Source: Oppiella nova (lineage: Eukaryota; Arthropoda; Arachnida; Sarcoptiformes; Oppiidae). From it: 21,084 nucleotides of DNA. The stretch lies in assembly GCA_905397405.1 (NCBI GenBank), contig CAJPVJ010000720.1, forward strand, positions 1 to 21,084. The letters are read 5' to 3'. Shown one piece after another: positions 1 through 11,200 of the stretch; positions within the stretch are counted from its first letter, which is position 1, and each line of letters begins with the position of its first letter. A model generated the notes under the pieces. That model had not been told where the DNA came from, did no database searches, and saw nothing but the letters and a program-made list of their open reading frames with translations. The translations under genes and the position numbers were made by a program.

Positions 1-432
1 CTTGAAAATTCTTGTTACGAAACCCTTTATATCAAGTGCTAAACAATAAAATCTCTTTACAGATAAATCTTGGAAATTGACTTCATTTTTGTTCATCGCT
101 TCAATGTTTTCTCCATAAAAAAGTTTTGGTTGAGTTCATGGAACTGATGAATATTATTAACTATAATATCATATCGTGTGGTGATTACAAGATCTCCATA
201 ATAAGCTAATCCATCAAAATATTGATACAATCGTTAGAGTTTGTGTTGTGTTTGACAAATTATTTTCTTCAACTGATAACACATAAGACTATCAAAAAAT
301 AGTGAATCGAAACAACTCAATCATTGTGGTTAGATAAATAATGTAGACATTAATCAAAGTTTTATTTTTTAAACCAACTTAATTATCAATATACAGTATA
401 TTTAAGTAATGTATTAAGACATCGTATGAACT
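1..432. other. AT-rich left flank, no gene seen
   Basis: I see no convincing coding segment here. Earlier ectodomain exons of the GPCR that begins at 433 could lie to the left of the window or be too short to recognise. An in-frame TGA at 427-429 closes the reading frame just before the ATG at 433. Confidence 0.5.
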
Positions 433-3400
433 ATGGACAACAAACCCAGTAATGATAGCAAACATGGTTTGCAATCGTTAACGAAACCATTGCAATTAAT
501 TGATTATACGCTTAATAATGGCTCGTATTTGTTCTCAACCATAATAACTGATACAAACTCTGAGGATATTAGTTGGTATGAGAATATTGCCGGTGCGGAC
601 ACTGGGGCTAATCAATCAACCACTGCATCAACTCATATCGACAGTTATGTTGTGTGTTATAATCGCTCACATCTGGCGTTTACATTTGTTCAACAGTTAA
701 GCCTTCAGGTGACCACTCATTCACTAATTCTTTACTCATTTCTTTCCATAAATACTATCCAATAATGTATTTCATTGCAATTCTCACTAAAATCTCTCTC
801 TCTCTCACTTTCACTCACTTTCACTCACTTTCACTCACTCACTCACTCACTCACTCACTCACTCTCTAACTCTTTATCCCTCCCTCTCTATTCCATTCTA
901 TATGTCTTTATTCCTTAGTTTTTATCAAAAATCAGATATATTACATAAGTTTTATATTTTATTCTTTATTTTACAATATGCTTTCTATAATAATAACAGT
1001 AATCTTGAAAATATTATATTTGGAAATAAAATTATAAAACTTTTAAGACATTAACTATAATGAGATACGTTAGTATTCAAATAAATAATGGATCATTTCC
1101 ATGTTCATTATAATAACTTATATAATAAAACTTATGATGACTTGGTTTAAAATAATATGCAAAGTTTACGTATAATATTATAAAAACTTACATTTTCATG
1201 TTATTATTTAATTTAATTATTTCATAATCTACGATCATTTTATAAATAAATGTACTGTATATAAATTCAAGTTTATACTTGATTGCCTCTAAAACCTTTA
1301 TTTTTAAATATTCATTATTCATTATTATTTTATAGAAACTTATTTTAGATTATTTTTCTAAATTTAGATTTTGTATTTAATTTCATAGAACTATTGACAA
1401 AATATTGTATCATGAACTTATTTTTATAACTATCATTCAATTTAATAACCAAAAATTCAATAAGATGGAATATTCCATAATGATTTGCTTTAAACCTCTA
1501 ATATTATTATAGTTACTTATCGTTATATTTACTAAATATGATATTACTTTTAATGAAATCAAATAGCACTTTAATGAGTGAATCTATGATCAGTTCATCT
1601 CATTTATATAACTATTCATACAATCCTTACACAGAAAGAGTAAATACTATGCTAATCAAAAGTAATACAGTTTTTGTTTTTGCATTCAATGGATATCTGC
1701 ATACTTCTTCCGCAATTCATTCACTAAATTCATGCATTCATCCCAAATATATGGCATTATCCTTTCTTATGGCACACAAAGCCATTAAAATGTCAAAAAA
1801 AAGTTCAGCGCATAACCCACTGCTTGAAAGCCATGCTTTTCAATGCATTCTTAGGCATATCTTTTACTAAGTTTTCTTTTTCATCCATAATTAGTCTCAT
1901 TTTATAGCAAAATAGATCTTTCTATTAATAATGGATTAAAAGTAAAGTTAGTTTCGTATAAACAATTTGTGTAACGATTTCTCTCGTGCGGTCCCATAGA
2001 TATGTATGACGGCATCGATCGTGAGTTTCATAATCCAACTGTCGGTCTACGGGTTTGTACCGAAGCTGCAGAGTCTTCCGGGAAAGTGCTTAATGTCTCT
2101 CTCGTTGTCACTGTTGGCGACGAATCTATTTTTGATACTCTCGTACAACACGGAGACGAGTCGCGAGAATATCTTCTGCGTCATTGTGGGCATCGGTAGA
2201 CATTACTTCATTTTAGTGGCCTTTTGCTGGATGTCTGTCCTCGCGTTTGACACTCACTGGACATTCCATTTGCCGAATCGGAACCAGTTGTCCACCTCTT
2301 TGAAAGGTAAGCCATGTCCTTTCATATACACCTACGATGTACATGAGAGCCAATCCAGACCACGCTATGAGTGACCAAACTTTAAAACATTTTAACATTA
2401 ATCTCAATACAAGTTTTGCCAATACAACAAAAGTCTCAGTTTTGTCACTGATAATGTGGCCCGGATTACAATGTACGCGCATCGTAGATATACAGTATGA
2501 AATATTTCATATACTGATACTATTAATACATTTAATTGTTTTGTTATTCACAAATATGATATTATATTTCTCGAAACCGTTTATTTACTTAAATACTCAA
2601 TTTTAATTTAGTAAAACCTATTATAGGTAATGATTTATATCTAAACTAACATTTAGTTTGAATTATAAACTAATAGAAAAAACTTTTAAACTCGATTTGA
2701 GTAAGATTTTGGTAATTGTTTAGTTATGTTTTTTTATTTTGCGGGCTAGTACATGGATATATGATTAGCCAATAAAATACAATTAAAATCCTAGCAATCT
2801 TTCACTTATTAAATATTATATGGTTTTAAATCACAAGATATGATTATAAATCTAATAAGATTCTTAAAACTTATTATTTTTAAATATAAATGAACTTAGT
2901 AAAACTCGTGTCCCATTTATTTTATTTAATAATTATTTATATATTTAATTATTTTAATAACCAAGTTTAAAATGTTTTTCCAAATGCACGCCAAAGGCTA
3001 TCACAAGCGGACGTCACTATTCATAAAATACAGTATCTATTCGTGGTTAACACCGGCGCTGATCGTAGGTATGGCCGTCAGCATAGACTACATCATGCAA
3101 AGTGAATCGTCGCTGAAGCCGATGTACGGACAGGTGGTGTGCGGACTGAGCCAACTGTTCGCGATACTGATGTGGAGCACAATCCCCGGGTGTCTCATAA
3201 TGTTCATAAACATCGTGTTCTTCGCGAAGACGCTGCAGAAACTGAACCGAATAACCGGTGAAACAGAACTCGCAAATAAGGCCACATTCCGGGAGCGGTT
3301 CATGTGGTGCTTCAAGCTCTCCATCCTATTAGGCATAGCCTGGGTTATATACTTCATCTCGAGCTTCGTCTGCGAGATCTGGTTCCAGTACTTCTCCCAG

Positions 3401-3577
3401 CTCTTCCTCTCATGTCAGGGTCTCTTCATACTATCCATTACCACACTCAAGAAGAGCGTGTTTGAGGCGCTCAAGCGCCGGGTCTTTTACCTCAGGAATC
3501 GCGGCATTCATAGGCAACAGTCCAGCAAACGGTCGTTCCAGGCGTCGGCCTCCTTGAAAACACTTCCCATTTTCTAA
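433..3577 (+). CDS. Methuselah-like class B (secretin-like) GPCR, N-terminus uncertain
   Basis: This is a seven-transmembrane receptor of the Methuselah-like branch of class B GPCRs, expected in the plasma membrane; its ligand cannot be told from sequence. Exons are 433-708, 2000-2306 and 2997-3577 (387 codons plus stop). The phases agree at both junctions (CAG|GTGACC to CCCATAG|ATA, and AAAG|GTAAGC to CCAAAG|GC). TM1 is about residues 94-112 and is followed by the family hallmark PKLQSLPGKCLM (113-124). TM2 is about 122-140. TM3 starts at C152, which can pair with C243 before TM5. TM4 is about 209-227, TM5 246-270, TM6 300-318 and TM7 323-345, followed by a basic, Ser-rich tail. Residues 75-85 (CYNRSHLAFTF) resemble a degenerate GPS motif of adhesion receptors. 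The first exon is the weakest part: it starts at an ATG just after an in-frame stop, encodes no signal peptide, and its 92 residues are short for this ectodomain. Upstream exons may be missing. Exons 2 and 3 are secure. Confidence 0.82.
709..1999 (+). other. long first intron of the GPCR
   Basis: The intron runs from GTGACC to the acceptor CCCATAG. It carries a compound microsatellite near its 5' end and is otherwise AT-rich. A 110-codon open frame at 1538-1870 inside it has no recognisable domain. Confidence 0.55.
793..867 (+). repeat. compound microsatellite (TC)n, (CACTTTCACT)3, (CACT)n
   Basis: A run of TC dinucleotides passes into three copies of the 10-bp unit CACTTTCACT and then into a run of CACT tetranucleotides. 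The order suggests stepwise growth from one seed. It lies in the first GPCR intron. Confidence 0.9.
2307..2996 (+). other. second intron of the GPCR (690 bp)
   Basis: AT-rich sequence between the TM3-side exon and the TM4-TM7 exon. Donor GTAAGC and acceptor CGCCAAAG are in phase 1 and join through a Gly codon. I see no embedded gene or repeat. Confidence 0.75.
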
Positions 3578-3834
3578 ACGATTAGCGTTTCAGGTTTGGA
3601 TGTCTGGTGTTGTTGTGAACAACACCGACAAACCCATAGGTTTAGCGCTGAATACGACAAACATTTATGTAATGTAAGAGTCTTAAGGCCTAATCGCATG
3701 ACTCGTCGTCTGAAGAAAAATATTTTTGTTTATACTGTCAATGTAATACTGAATCAAAGAATCTATAAATTATATTATATTTCATCTCATTTTCCAAAGG
3801 GTTTTGCGGTAAAGTGATGGAAAATATATACAAA

Positions 3835-3840
3835 AATAAA
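3835..3840 (+). promoter_or_regulatory. poly(A) signal AATAAA for the GPCR gene
   Basis: Canonical hexamer 258 bp after the GPCR stop codon. In such AT-rich DNA the motif also occurs by chance, so position is the main support. Confidence 0.4.
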
Positions 3841-5454
3841 TTATAATTTGATTTATTATTTGGTATATTAATTGTGAAATAGTATAAGAAAAAAGTGAAA
3901 TCTCATTTCATCACACAATCTATGAACAAATTTGATTAAATATTTAAACTAAAAAATCAATTTCTCGTTCACTTGTCTAAAAGGTTTATGTCATACTTTT
4001 TAATTAATTTATTCTCGAAAAATAATTAATTTATTTATACAAAAAATGTAAAAAACCAAAAATTTATGTGTATAGAATAAAGTAAAATTATATTTTAAAT
4101 CAAATATAGTTTTTCACACACTTTTGTAATTAAGTCTAGCGTGAATTCAATGGAGTTATTAATTATTTTTTGGATTAAAAATCAAATATATATATATACA
4201 GTAAATTTAGAGCTAATTAATATTTTTCTCGTTTCGCACCACTTTTCCCTATTTTCAAAAGAGTTAATTAATATTTAAGATAAAAACAATTAATAACTAA
4301 TTAGTATAGCATTTCAGCGTAAAATTATAAAGCTTTACAAATAATGCTAACTATTTAAAGTTAGCAAACTATGATACTATGTTAATACAGTACATAGTAA
4401 TGCTAACGCTTTTTTTTGATTTTTAACACAAACGTTTGACAAAAACACGTTAATATTTAATTTGGAAGTCTCTCTCTCTCTCTCTCTCTCACTTTCTTTC
4501 TTTCTTTCTCATAGACTTGTAGGGAAAATAACATTATATTTAAAGAAAACACATTAATTGTTTTGTTTATTGGCACACAAGTACTGTTATGTACTACTGT
4601 ATGATAAAAGCAATTCTCTTATGATTACCTGTGGGTTAAGATCATTCCCCTCATTAATCATTGCTTATAATTATTATATAGTTTTCTCTCCTAAACCGTT
4701 ATTTATCCACACTTGCAGATAACCACTAAAATAAATAAGTGCTTATATAATGTAACATTATTAATACACAAATGAATTAAATTTCCTGGGCTTTGTTTTT
4801 TGATGATTTTAGTTATTAATAAATGATTCATAAATTGATAGCAAATAAATATATTTTCCATCAATAACCCAGTGTTGTTTCACATGACTACAAAAATATA
4901 ATAAAATTTATATATTAGTGCTTAATATTTTTGATATTTAATTTCAAATATAATTTTTGTTTATTATTTTCTTAATCCTAGAAAATTTAAAATTAATTTA
5001 TAAAATTAAATTATAATTATTTATTGTATTATATACTGATACATCTATATTTATTGATAAATAATATTATGATAAAATATATTATATATTAGTACAATTA
5101 TATTAATACGATATTCTGTTAATTATATATTTATTAAATTTATATATATTATACAGGTAAATATAGGTATTGTGTTTTAAAATGTAAAGGAAAATTGATT
5201 TTGGTTTAATCAATTAATTTGTAAGTAATAATGAGTATTATATAACCTAATCCGGATAATATTGTATATTCTTAAATATTATGTCCAATAAAATATTGTT
5301 TATATATTGTATGAATAATAGTCTAAATAATTTACATTCCTTAACTCTAACCGCAAATAATATTTTATAAACAAGACATGACTATGAAAAACATCTATTA
5401 CATAAATAAATAAATAATACTATATATTGTGCACTCAAACCAACAGTCGTGACA
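3841..5454. other. AT-rich spacer between two convergent genes
   Basis: The spacer lies between the 3' ends of the GPCR (plus) and the ABC transporter (minus). Besides a pyrimidine microsatellite at about 4469-4510, I see only AT-rich sequence and no coding segment. Confidence 0.6.
4469..4510 (+). repeat. (TC)n followed by (TTTC)n microsatellite
   Basis: A run of about 11 TC units is followed by about four TTTC units, all pyrimidine on the plus strand. It lies in the convergent intergenic spacer. Confidence 0.9.
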
Positions 5455-5460
5455 TTTATT
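5455..5460 (-). promoter_or_regulatory. poly(A) signal AATAAA for the ABCG gene
   Basis: The plus strand reads TTTATT, so the minus strand reads AATAAA about 170 bp beyond the ABCG stop codon. Chance occurrence in AT-rich DNA is possible. Confidence 0.4.
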
Positions 5461-5630
5461 TATAATTAAAGCGTTTTTGCCATAAGAGTTAAGGTTAATA
5501 GAGATCATCGGCTTTGAACGGAGTGTCAAAATAGAGTTCAATATTTATATATACTATATATACTGTTATATATATATACTATACATTACATTGGAGACCT
5601 GGATACAATGACCTAGCTCATCGCATTGGT

Positions 5631-8284
5631 TCATCGTTTTCGGCCCACTTTCCAATTGAGAAGAGCGTAGACTAATAGATACATAACCGACACGAAAAAG
5701 ACGAGTAAATTGATTTCATGCCAAAGGGACTCATCGGAGTCGTCGATCTCGAACTGAGACAATATGAGAGACCTGTCGGTGTTGTTCCCGACAGCGTTGG
5801 CGCCGCCAAACATGAGCATCAGTTGCTCCTCGGGCTCACTCCGGGCCGATGTGTCCACCACTTCCGTCGACTTGTCTGCGCCGCCCATAAATGACTGGTA
5901 CTCCAGCATAACCGACATGGATTTAATCCATTGCGGTCGTGTCAGGTTAGACACATCCAACTCCATCTCCGCCAACCAGTGCTCGTGATGGCAACGGTTG
6001 AGACCGAACGTAGCGATTAGGGTCGCCGTCAGCGAGTAGCGGAAAAATGATACATAACTTATTGGTATGAAGTATACGGGCATTAGAGATAGCTTGCGGA
6101 AAAAGCCGGCGAATATAAATAGTGGCAAAACAACTGTTAAAATGTAGAAAATGTAAATTATTTGTAAATTATTTTCAGGTTTTACACCAATTATAGTACT
6201 TATTCCGGACGAAAATACAGCCAAATTTGGGTTTTCAAGAAAGGCGGCACCAAAAATCAAACCTATTTTTTTCATTATTAATAGAAATATTTTATTAAAC
6301 AAATATACTTTCACCAATATTTGAGTGTTATTTAATGCTAATAAAATGCATTTACCGATGGTTTGTCCTGAAAGGCCGACCAACGAATTGATGAGATTTA
6401 TAAGGAATAGCCTATAATAAGTGTCAAGCAACTGTCCCGTCATAAAGTATATGATTGTAGTCAATGATATATTTGTTAACACTACAAAAGGTGCATCAGT
6501 GATGACTTTACTGACATAATATGCAAATATGCTGTAATAGGCATTGGAGTGCTCCTTCATCACTACATTCATTTCAAAGGGGAACGACAGTATAATTGCA
6601 GAATACGTGCCAAACATACACATCATCATTGACAGGAACAGTAGGGACACATTTTCCTGCAACTCGTATCTCTCCTCCTGGAACTTCTCAAACAATTTGT
6701 TTATATCCAGTTTCCACAGCATTAGTTTGGATGGTGGACACCCTGATGCTTTGCCAATTTCGCTATTAAATATCCAACCAATCATGAATGCCATCGGAAA
6801 TACAGTGCAAACTCCTAGATCATGCATATTAATTAATATTGTTAAGGACTAGCTATAGTTTTCCAATATATCAAATTTAGCAACTAGCACAATTAAATCT
6901 AAAACATACTCAATATAAACATATTAGGGTCTCTATACGTAAGTTTGAAGATTCGCATAATTAGTATCCAAATTTGTTTTAAGAAAGGTCTTTAAAAAAT
7001 TTAATTTATTAATAATATAATTAGTAATTGATAAGTAAAGTAAAATACCTGGATCGCTTAGACTTCTCAACTTCGATGGCGTTGATGACAGTGGTGTAGC
7101 CCTCAGATGACATATTGTCAAACTTTGTACGATTTGATTCTCTAGTGTAATGACTCAATAAATGTATACTTTGTTTGGCATAATCGCCGGACGCCACCTC
7201 TATTATAAAATCAGCAGGGTTGTAGTATAGGGGAATAGTTAGCCCTAAAATCCATTCAATTTAGCAAATTAAAGTCAAATTAAAAAATAATACAACAAAT
7301 AACAAACCAATTAGTGATAGGGTTTGAGTGACGTCTTGAGGCGGGCCGTCATACACACAGACCCCGGTGTTGGACAACACATACACCCTATCGAACAGAT
7401 GAAACATCTTAGCGCTGGGTTGATGAATGGTGGCCACCGTTGCGATCGGTTTACGGCCTTTGGTCAGAGACAGCATCGCCTTCACGGTCTGACTGGTGGC
7501 CGAACTGTCCAAACCAGTGGTCGGCTCGTCCAGAATCAGCACATCTACACGACTGACCAGTTCTAAGGCAATGGACAGCCGTTTGCGTTGACCACCGCTG
7601 CACCGAATGGCCAAAGTGTTGGCGCAGACATCGAGTCCCAGCTTTTTGATGAGACTGTCGGCGATTGACTTGTGGTTGACGTAGTGTTTGTCGGCGTTTC
7701 GCAGCCGTGACGCGAATACCAGCGATTCTGCGACCGACAGGTGCTCCAAATGGTAGTCAAATTGCTCCACAAAACCCACTTTAAGTCGATCTTTGCCACC
7801 GAACCGGATATCGCCGGACACTCCGATCGTGCGTTTGCCTGAAATGCACTCCAAAAGAGTGGACTTTCCAGCGCCCGACGGACCCATCAGTGCCACCAAC
7901 TGATCCCAGTTTACAATTTACAGTCAATCAACTTGTTTGATATATATTAGTGCTATAAACATACCTGTCCACTACGAAACGAGCCGCTTACGCCATTGAG
8001 TATAGTCTTGAGCCTACTGGTGCCATCGCCCTTACCAATCATCTCTTTCATGGTCCGCCGTCTTTTCACACAATACGTCAGGTTATTCCATGTGATCTCC
8101 ACCTGAGAGGACTGGGACTTACTCCGCCTGACCGGTGCCACCTTCACCTGCATTACCGGTGCCGCGAGATTCTTGATGGCTATCAGTTCAGACACAGTAT
8201 AACATTATGAATATAATCATAATTGTCATTCGATTATGAAGTAGATTATAGATTCAATTTACCCCCGACTACACCCTCTTCCAT
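5631..8284 (-). CDS. ABCG1/ABCG4-like half-transporter
   Basis: This is a membrane ABC half-transporter with the ABC domain first and six TM helices after, expected to work as a dimer. ABCG1/G4 relatives export sterols and lipids; the substrate here is unknown. Exons in transcript order are 8284-8263, 8179-7965, 7899-7308, 7244-7049, 6989-6910, 6814-6356, 6262-6188 and 6133-5631. All phases agree and give 713 residues. Walker A is GPSGAGKST (85-93), the Q-loop Gln is 125, the signature is CSGGQ (179-183), Walker B is VLILDEP (199-205) and the H-loop is ATIHQPS (235-241). NPADFIIEVASG (285-296) links to the membrane domain. The block RDPNMFILR (361-369) followed by IGWIF, and FPFEMNVVMKEH (446-457), match the ABCG1/4 pattern. 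The start (MEEGVVG exon) is the least certain part; an alternative ATG lies in exon 2 (residue 16). The frame starting at 6827 with MHDLG is intronic: the acceptor CTAG|GA at 6814 gives the better family alignment. Confidence 0.9.
6134..6187 (-). other. 54-bp stop-free intron in the ABCG gene
   Basis: It begins GTGTAAAACC and ends TTTTAACAG on the minus strand. It is 18 codons long with no stop, so the genomic frame runs straight through it. Removing it joins STII to VVLPLFIFAGFF, the expected TM5 region of ABCG1/4 proteins; keeping it inserts 18 residues with no family counterpart. Confidence 0.75.
6263..6355 (-). other. 93-bp stop-free intron in the ABCG gene
   Basis: It begins GTAAATGC and ends AAAAAAATAG on the minus strand. 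It spans 31 codons with no stop. Splicing gives LSGQTIGLIFGAAF, the usual GQSLGLLIGAA-type block of ABCG1/4. Retention would insert 31 mostly hydrophobic residues inside TM4. Confidence 0.8.
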
Positions 8285-11200
8285 TATGATGGCACAGTAA
8301 TTATCAGGGTAAGTTTAACACATTAACGGCAATTAATTGTTGATAATAAGGTGTTTAAATAAATAATTTTAATTTTTGATAATAGAAAAACTTGATACTT
8401 TTTCACTTATAAGGATGTTAACTTTAAAATTATAAAAGTTATTGTCACTAATTATCACATTTTAATTTACACTTTAAATGCAATAGTAAATAAATATAGA
8501 GTTATGATTAATTGTTATTATATGAAATAATGCTATTTTTTGTTTATTTTATACAATTTTGAATATTTGTTCAAAATTTTGTAATAATAAGACATGTATA
8601 AATAATGTGAAATGGTGATCTAATTCTTAACATTAAATGAATATGAATACGAAATCGTGTCATATTCTCATTAAACTTCTAAGAATATATTTCATTTGCT
8701 TCACAAACTTCATAATCAATAAATTAAAGTCAATAAATATTAAATATTTGCTAAAATGGAGGTTTCTATGCATAATTTTGTATCTGTATGAAATCATTGA
8801 AAATACTGAATATTCTTTAATTTAAGTCAATTCTGTGGTATCTTTTTACCTAACTTTAAATTATACCAAATTATTCTCTATTAAATTATTTTCCCTATTA
8901 ATAAAAAATATATTTATTGCTAAAGTTTCCATGCCTAACAAATAAGGTAATAATTGTACGTGAAATAAATAATACAATTAAAAATAAGAATTTATTTTAA
9001 ATGTTGATATAAAATCGATTAATTCAAAAATATTTTAGCAAAGATTTAAAAATAAAATTTGAGTTTTTTGCAATTATAAATTCCCATGAATTATTTATTG
9101 ATACTAATTTATAATTACTATTACTATATTTTTATAAAAAATAAGGCTATTACTTAGAATTACAGTACGTATATATAATGTAATTAGTATTCATTACAAT
9201 GTATTAAATATTTCATTTGTCTGGTCATTACTGTAAGGAAGGTTTAAATGTATAACATTTAAAAATTACTATTAAAAATAATTAAGGATTATAAAGTAAA
9301 ATTTAAAATACTGATCTAAACACAATAAAAATGTCAGGGATATCAGGGCTATAAACAGTATAGTAACGGTAAAAGCAAAGAAAACTACAAAGTCTACAGT
9401 TGTAGAGATCCACGAGTAGTAACAGTAGTATCAAATTGATTGCCAATTCATTGATTGCCATATAAAATGAGAGCAGTTTTATTCGGATCAGTTTAGTTGC
9501 CAAATAAACACAGGTTCATGCATTATAAATAGATTACTATTGCAACTACTGTATCATAAATGCAAGTTTATTTTAAACTTGAAATACATTGACAACGTCG
9601 GGAGAGTCCCTTTCACTCATTTTACTATTAAATGTAATCTTTAAATAAGCGATAAAATTCATATAACACTTACGATAAGTTTGTAGATAAGTGTGTTCAA
9701 GTGTAATAAACGTTATGTTTTAAAAGCACATTCAAGTTAATTGTAATAATAAATAATAAATATTTTTATAATTTGTTTTTATTGTCTCGTAGGTGATTGT
9801 ATAATAGGTTGATTTTTTTGACAGTTATTTTTTGACAGTTACATTGACAATAATCCGTTAGATAATAATAAAAGTGTTATATAAAATATATGTAACTCAC
9901 CGTCTATCATTTATTTGTATTGAAAACAAGTTAATATATTAGCACTAATTTTAAAAGTTTTATAATTGTAATAGAAAATATAATAATCTTGGCACAGACT
10001 ATTAAAATTGATAAATTGCTTTTATTTAAAAATTATAGAAATTAAACTAGTTAGAAATTTATATTGTATTACTAGTTAAACTAGTTATATATTATTAGTA
10101 TGTTTTATATTTGTATAGTATTTTTGATTAAAACAATTTTTAAAAATTAATTTAAAATAGTTTATGTAAATAAAAGTCAGTTAACGAATGAAACATATTT
10201 ACATTAGATTTTTATTCAGTCATATAAACTTAAATAAATATAGTTTTAAAATAAAAGAAAATAATAATATATGATATCGTGTAGAAATTACTTTCATTGA
10301 CGTCGAGTTAATTATATTTTTGCCATAATTTTGAGTACTTTCTCTTGAATTTCCATTATTATACAGTTATATTTAAATGTCAAAAAACCATTATATATTT
10401 GGTGTACACAATAAAATCAAAAGAAAATGAGATTTTCACTTCAAGTAAATATAAAGTTAACTTTTACAGGTATACAAAAATCATTCAAAATAGAAATATT
10501 AAAGCGGCAAGTAAAAATATATATGAAACATAAAATGTGATCGCTTAGTTGTAATTGTAGTTTAATGTGCTAAAAATAATTATGGGTTACATTTTGAATA
10601 ATTATTTAATGTTTTATTTAAAGTTTTGACAATTTTACACTTTTAAAAAATAACGTTAGCACTATAGGGGTCATAAGTAATTGCATAAAAGTTCCTTGTT
10701 GTATTTTTAAAAAATATTGTAATAAATTCAAAAACTAAAATAACCTTCAGTATATTTTAGGCTTTTATTGATAACTAAGGTTATATAATCAATTGTTTCC
10801 TCCTAAATATTTCTTATAAAAGTTTTATGCGCTTAAATAAGTTCATAAACTATGTGATATGCAATCAGACTGTGTCTTAAAATAGATTATAATTTGTATT
10901 AATTGTCAATTATTAAATGATATAATAAGTGAAATATTTTTCTAATGTTTGGTATCAATATTTTTTTATCTGACATGTGAGTAGTGACAAGAACTCATTA
11001 AAATGTAATTATTTTTAATGATAAAATAATTATAAATAAACTCTCGCGATTAAGTTAATATTAAAAGCATATTTTAAATTTATTATAATGTTAAGTTAAA
11101 TATTTAAAAATCCTATATTATAGATTAAAATTAATCTCAATATTACTTAATATTTTAATAAAATTTTATATAGAGATCAAAATTAATTTAAATATTATTC

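Noticed and set aside
1538-1870. 110-codon plus-strand open frame inside the first GPCR intron
   Set aside because: No domain, biased AT-driven composition, no splice context linking it to the receptor. Likely chance.
3596-3817. Open frame downstream of the GPCR stop
   Set aside because: It lies in the probable 3' UTR and shows no domain or conserved pattern.
6815-6852. Open frame upstream of the ABCG membrane exon, including an ATG at 6827 (MHDLG)
   Set aside because: Splicing from the GTATGT donor at 6909 to the acceptor CTAG at 6815 restores the exact family spacing RDP-x5-R-x10-IG. The ATG frame does not, so this part is intron.
8248-8304. A plus-strand exon-like segment with open frame (PDYTLFHYDGTVII) ending at a strong donor CAGG|GTAAGT, faintly like a Cys-loop receptor segment
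   Set aside because: No matching neighbouring exons exist on the plus strand, and the segment overlaps the likely first exon of the ABCG gene on the minus strand, whose phase fits exon 2. One short open stretch is not enough.
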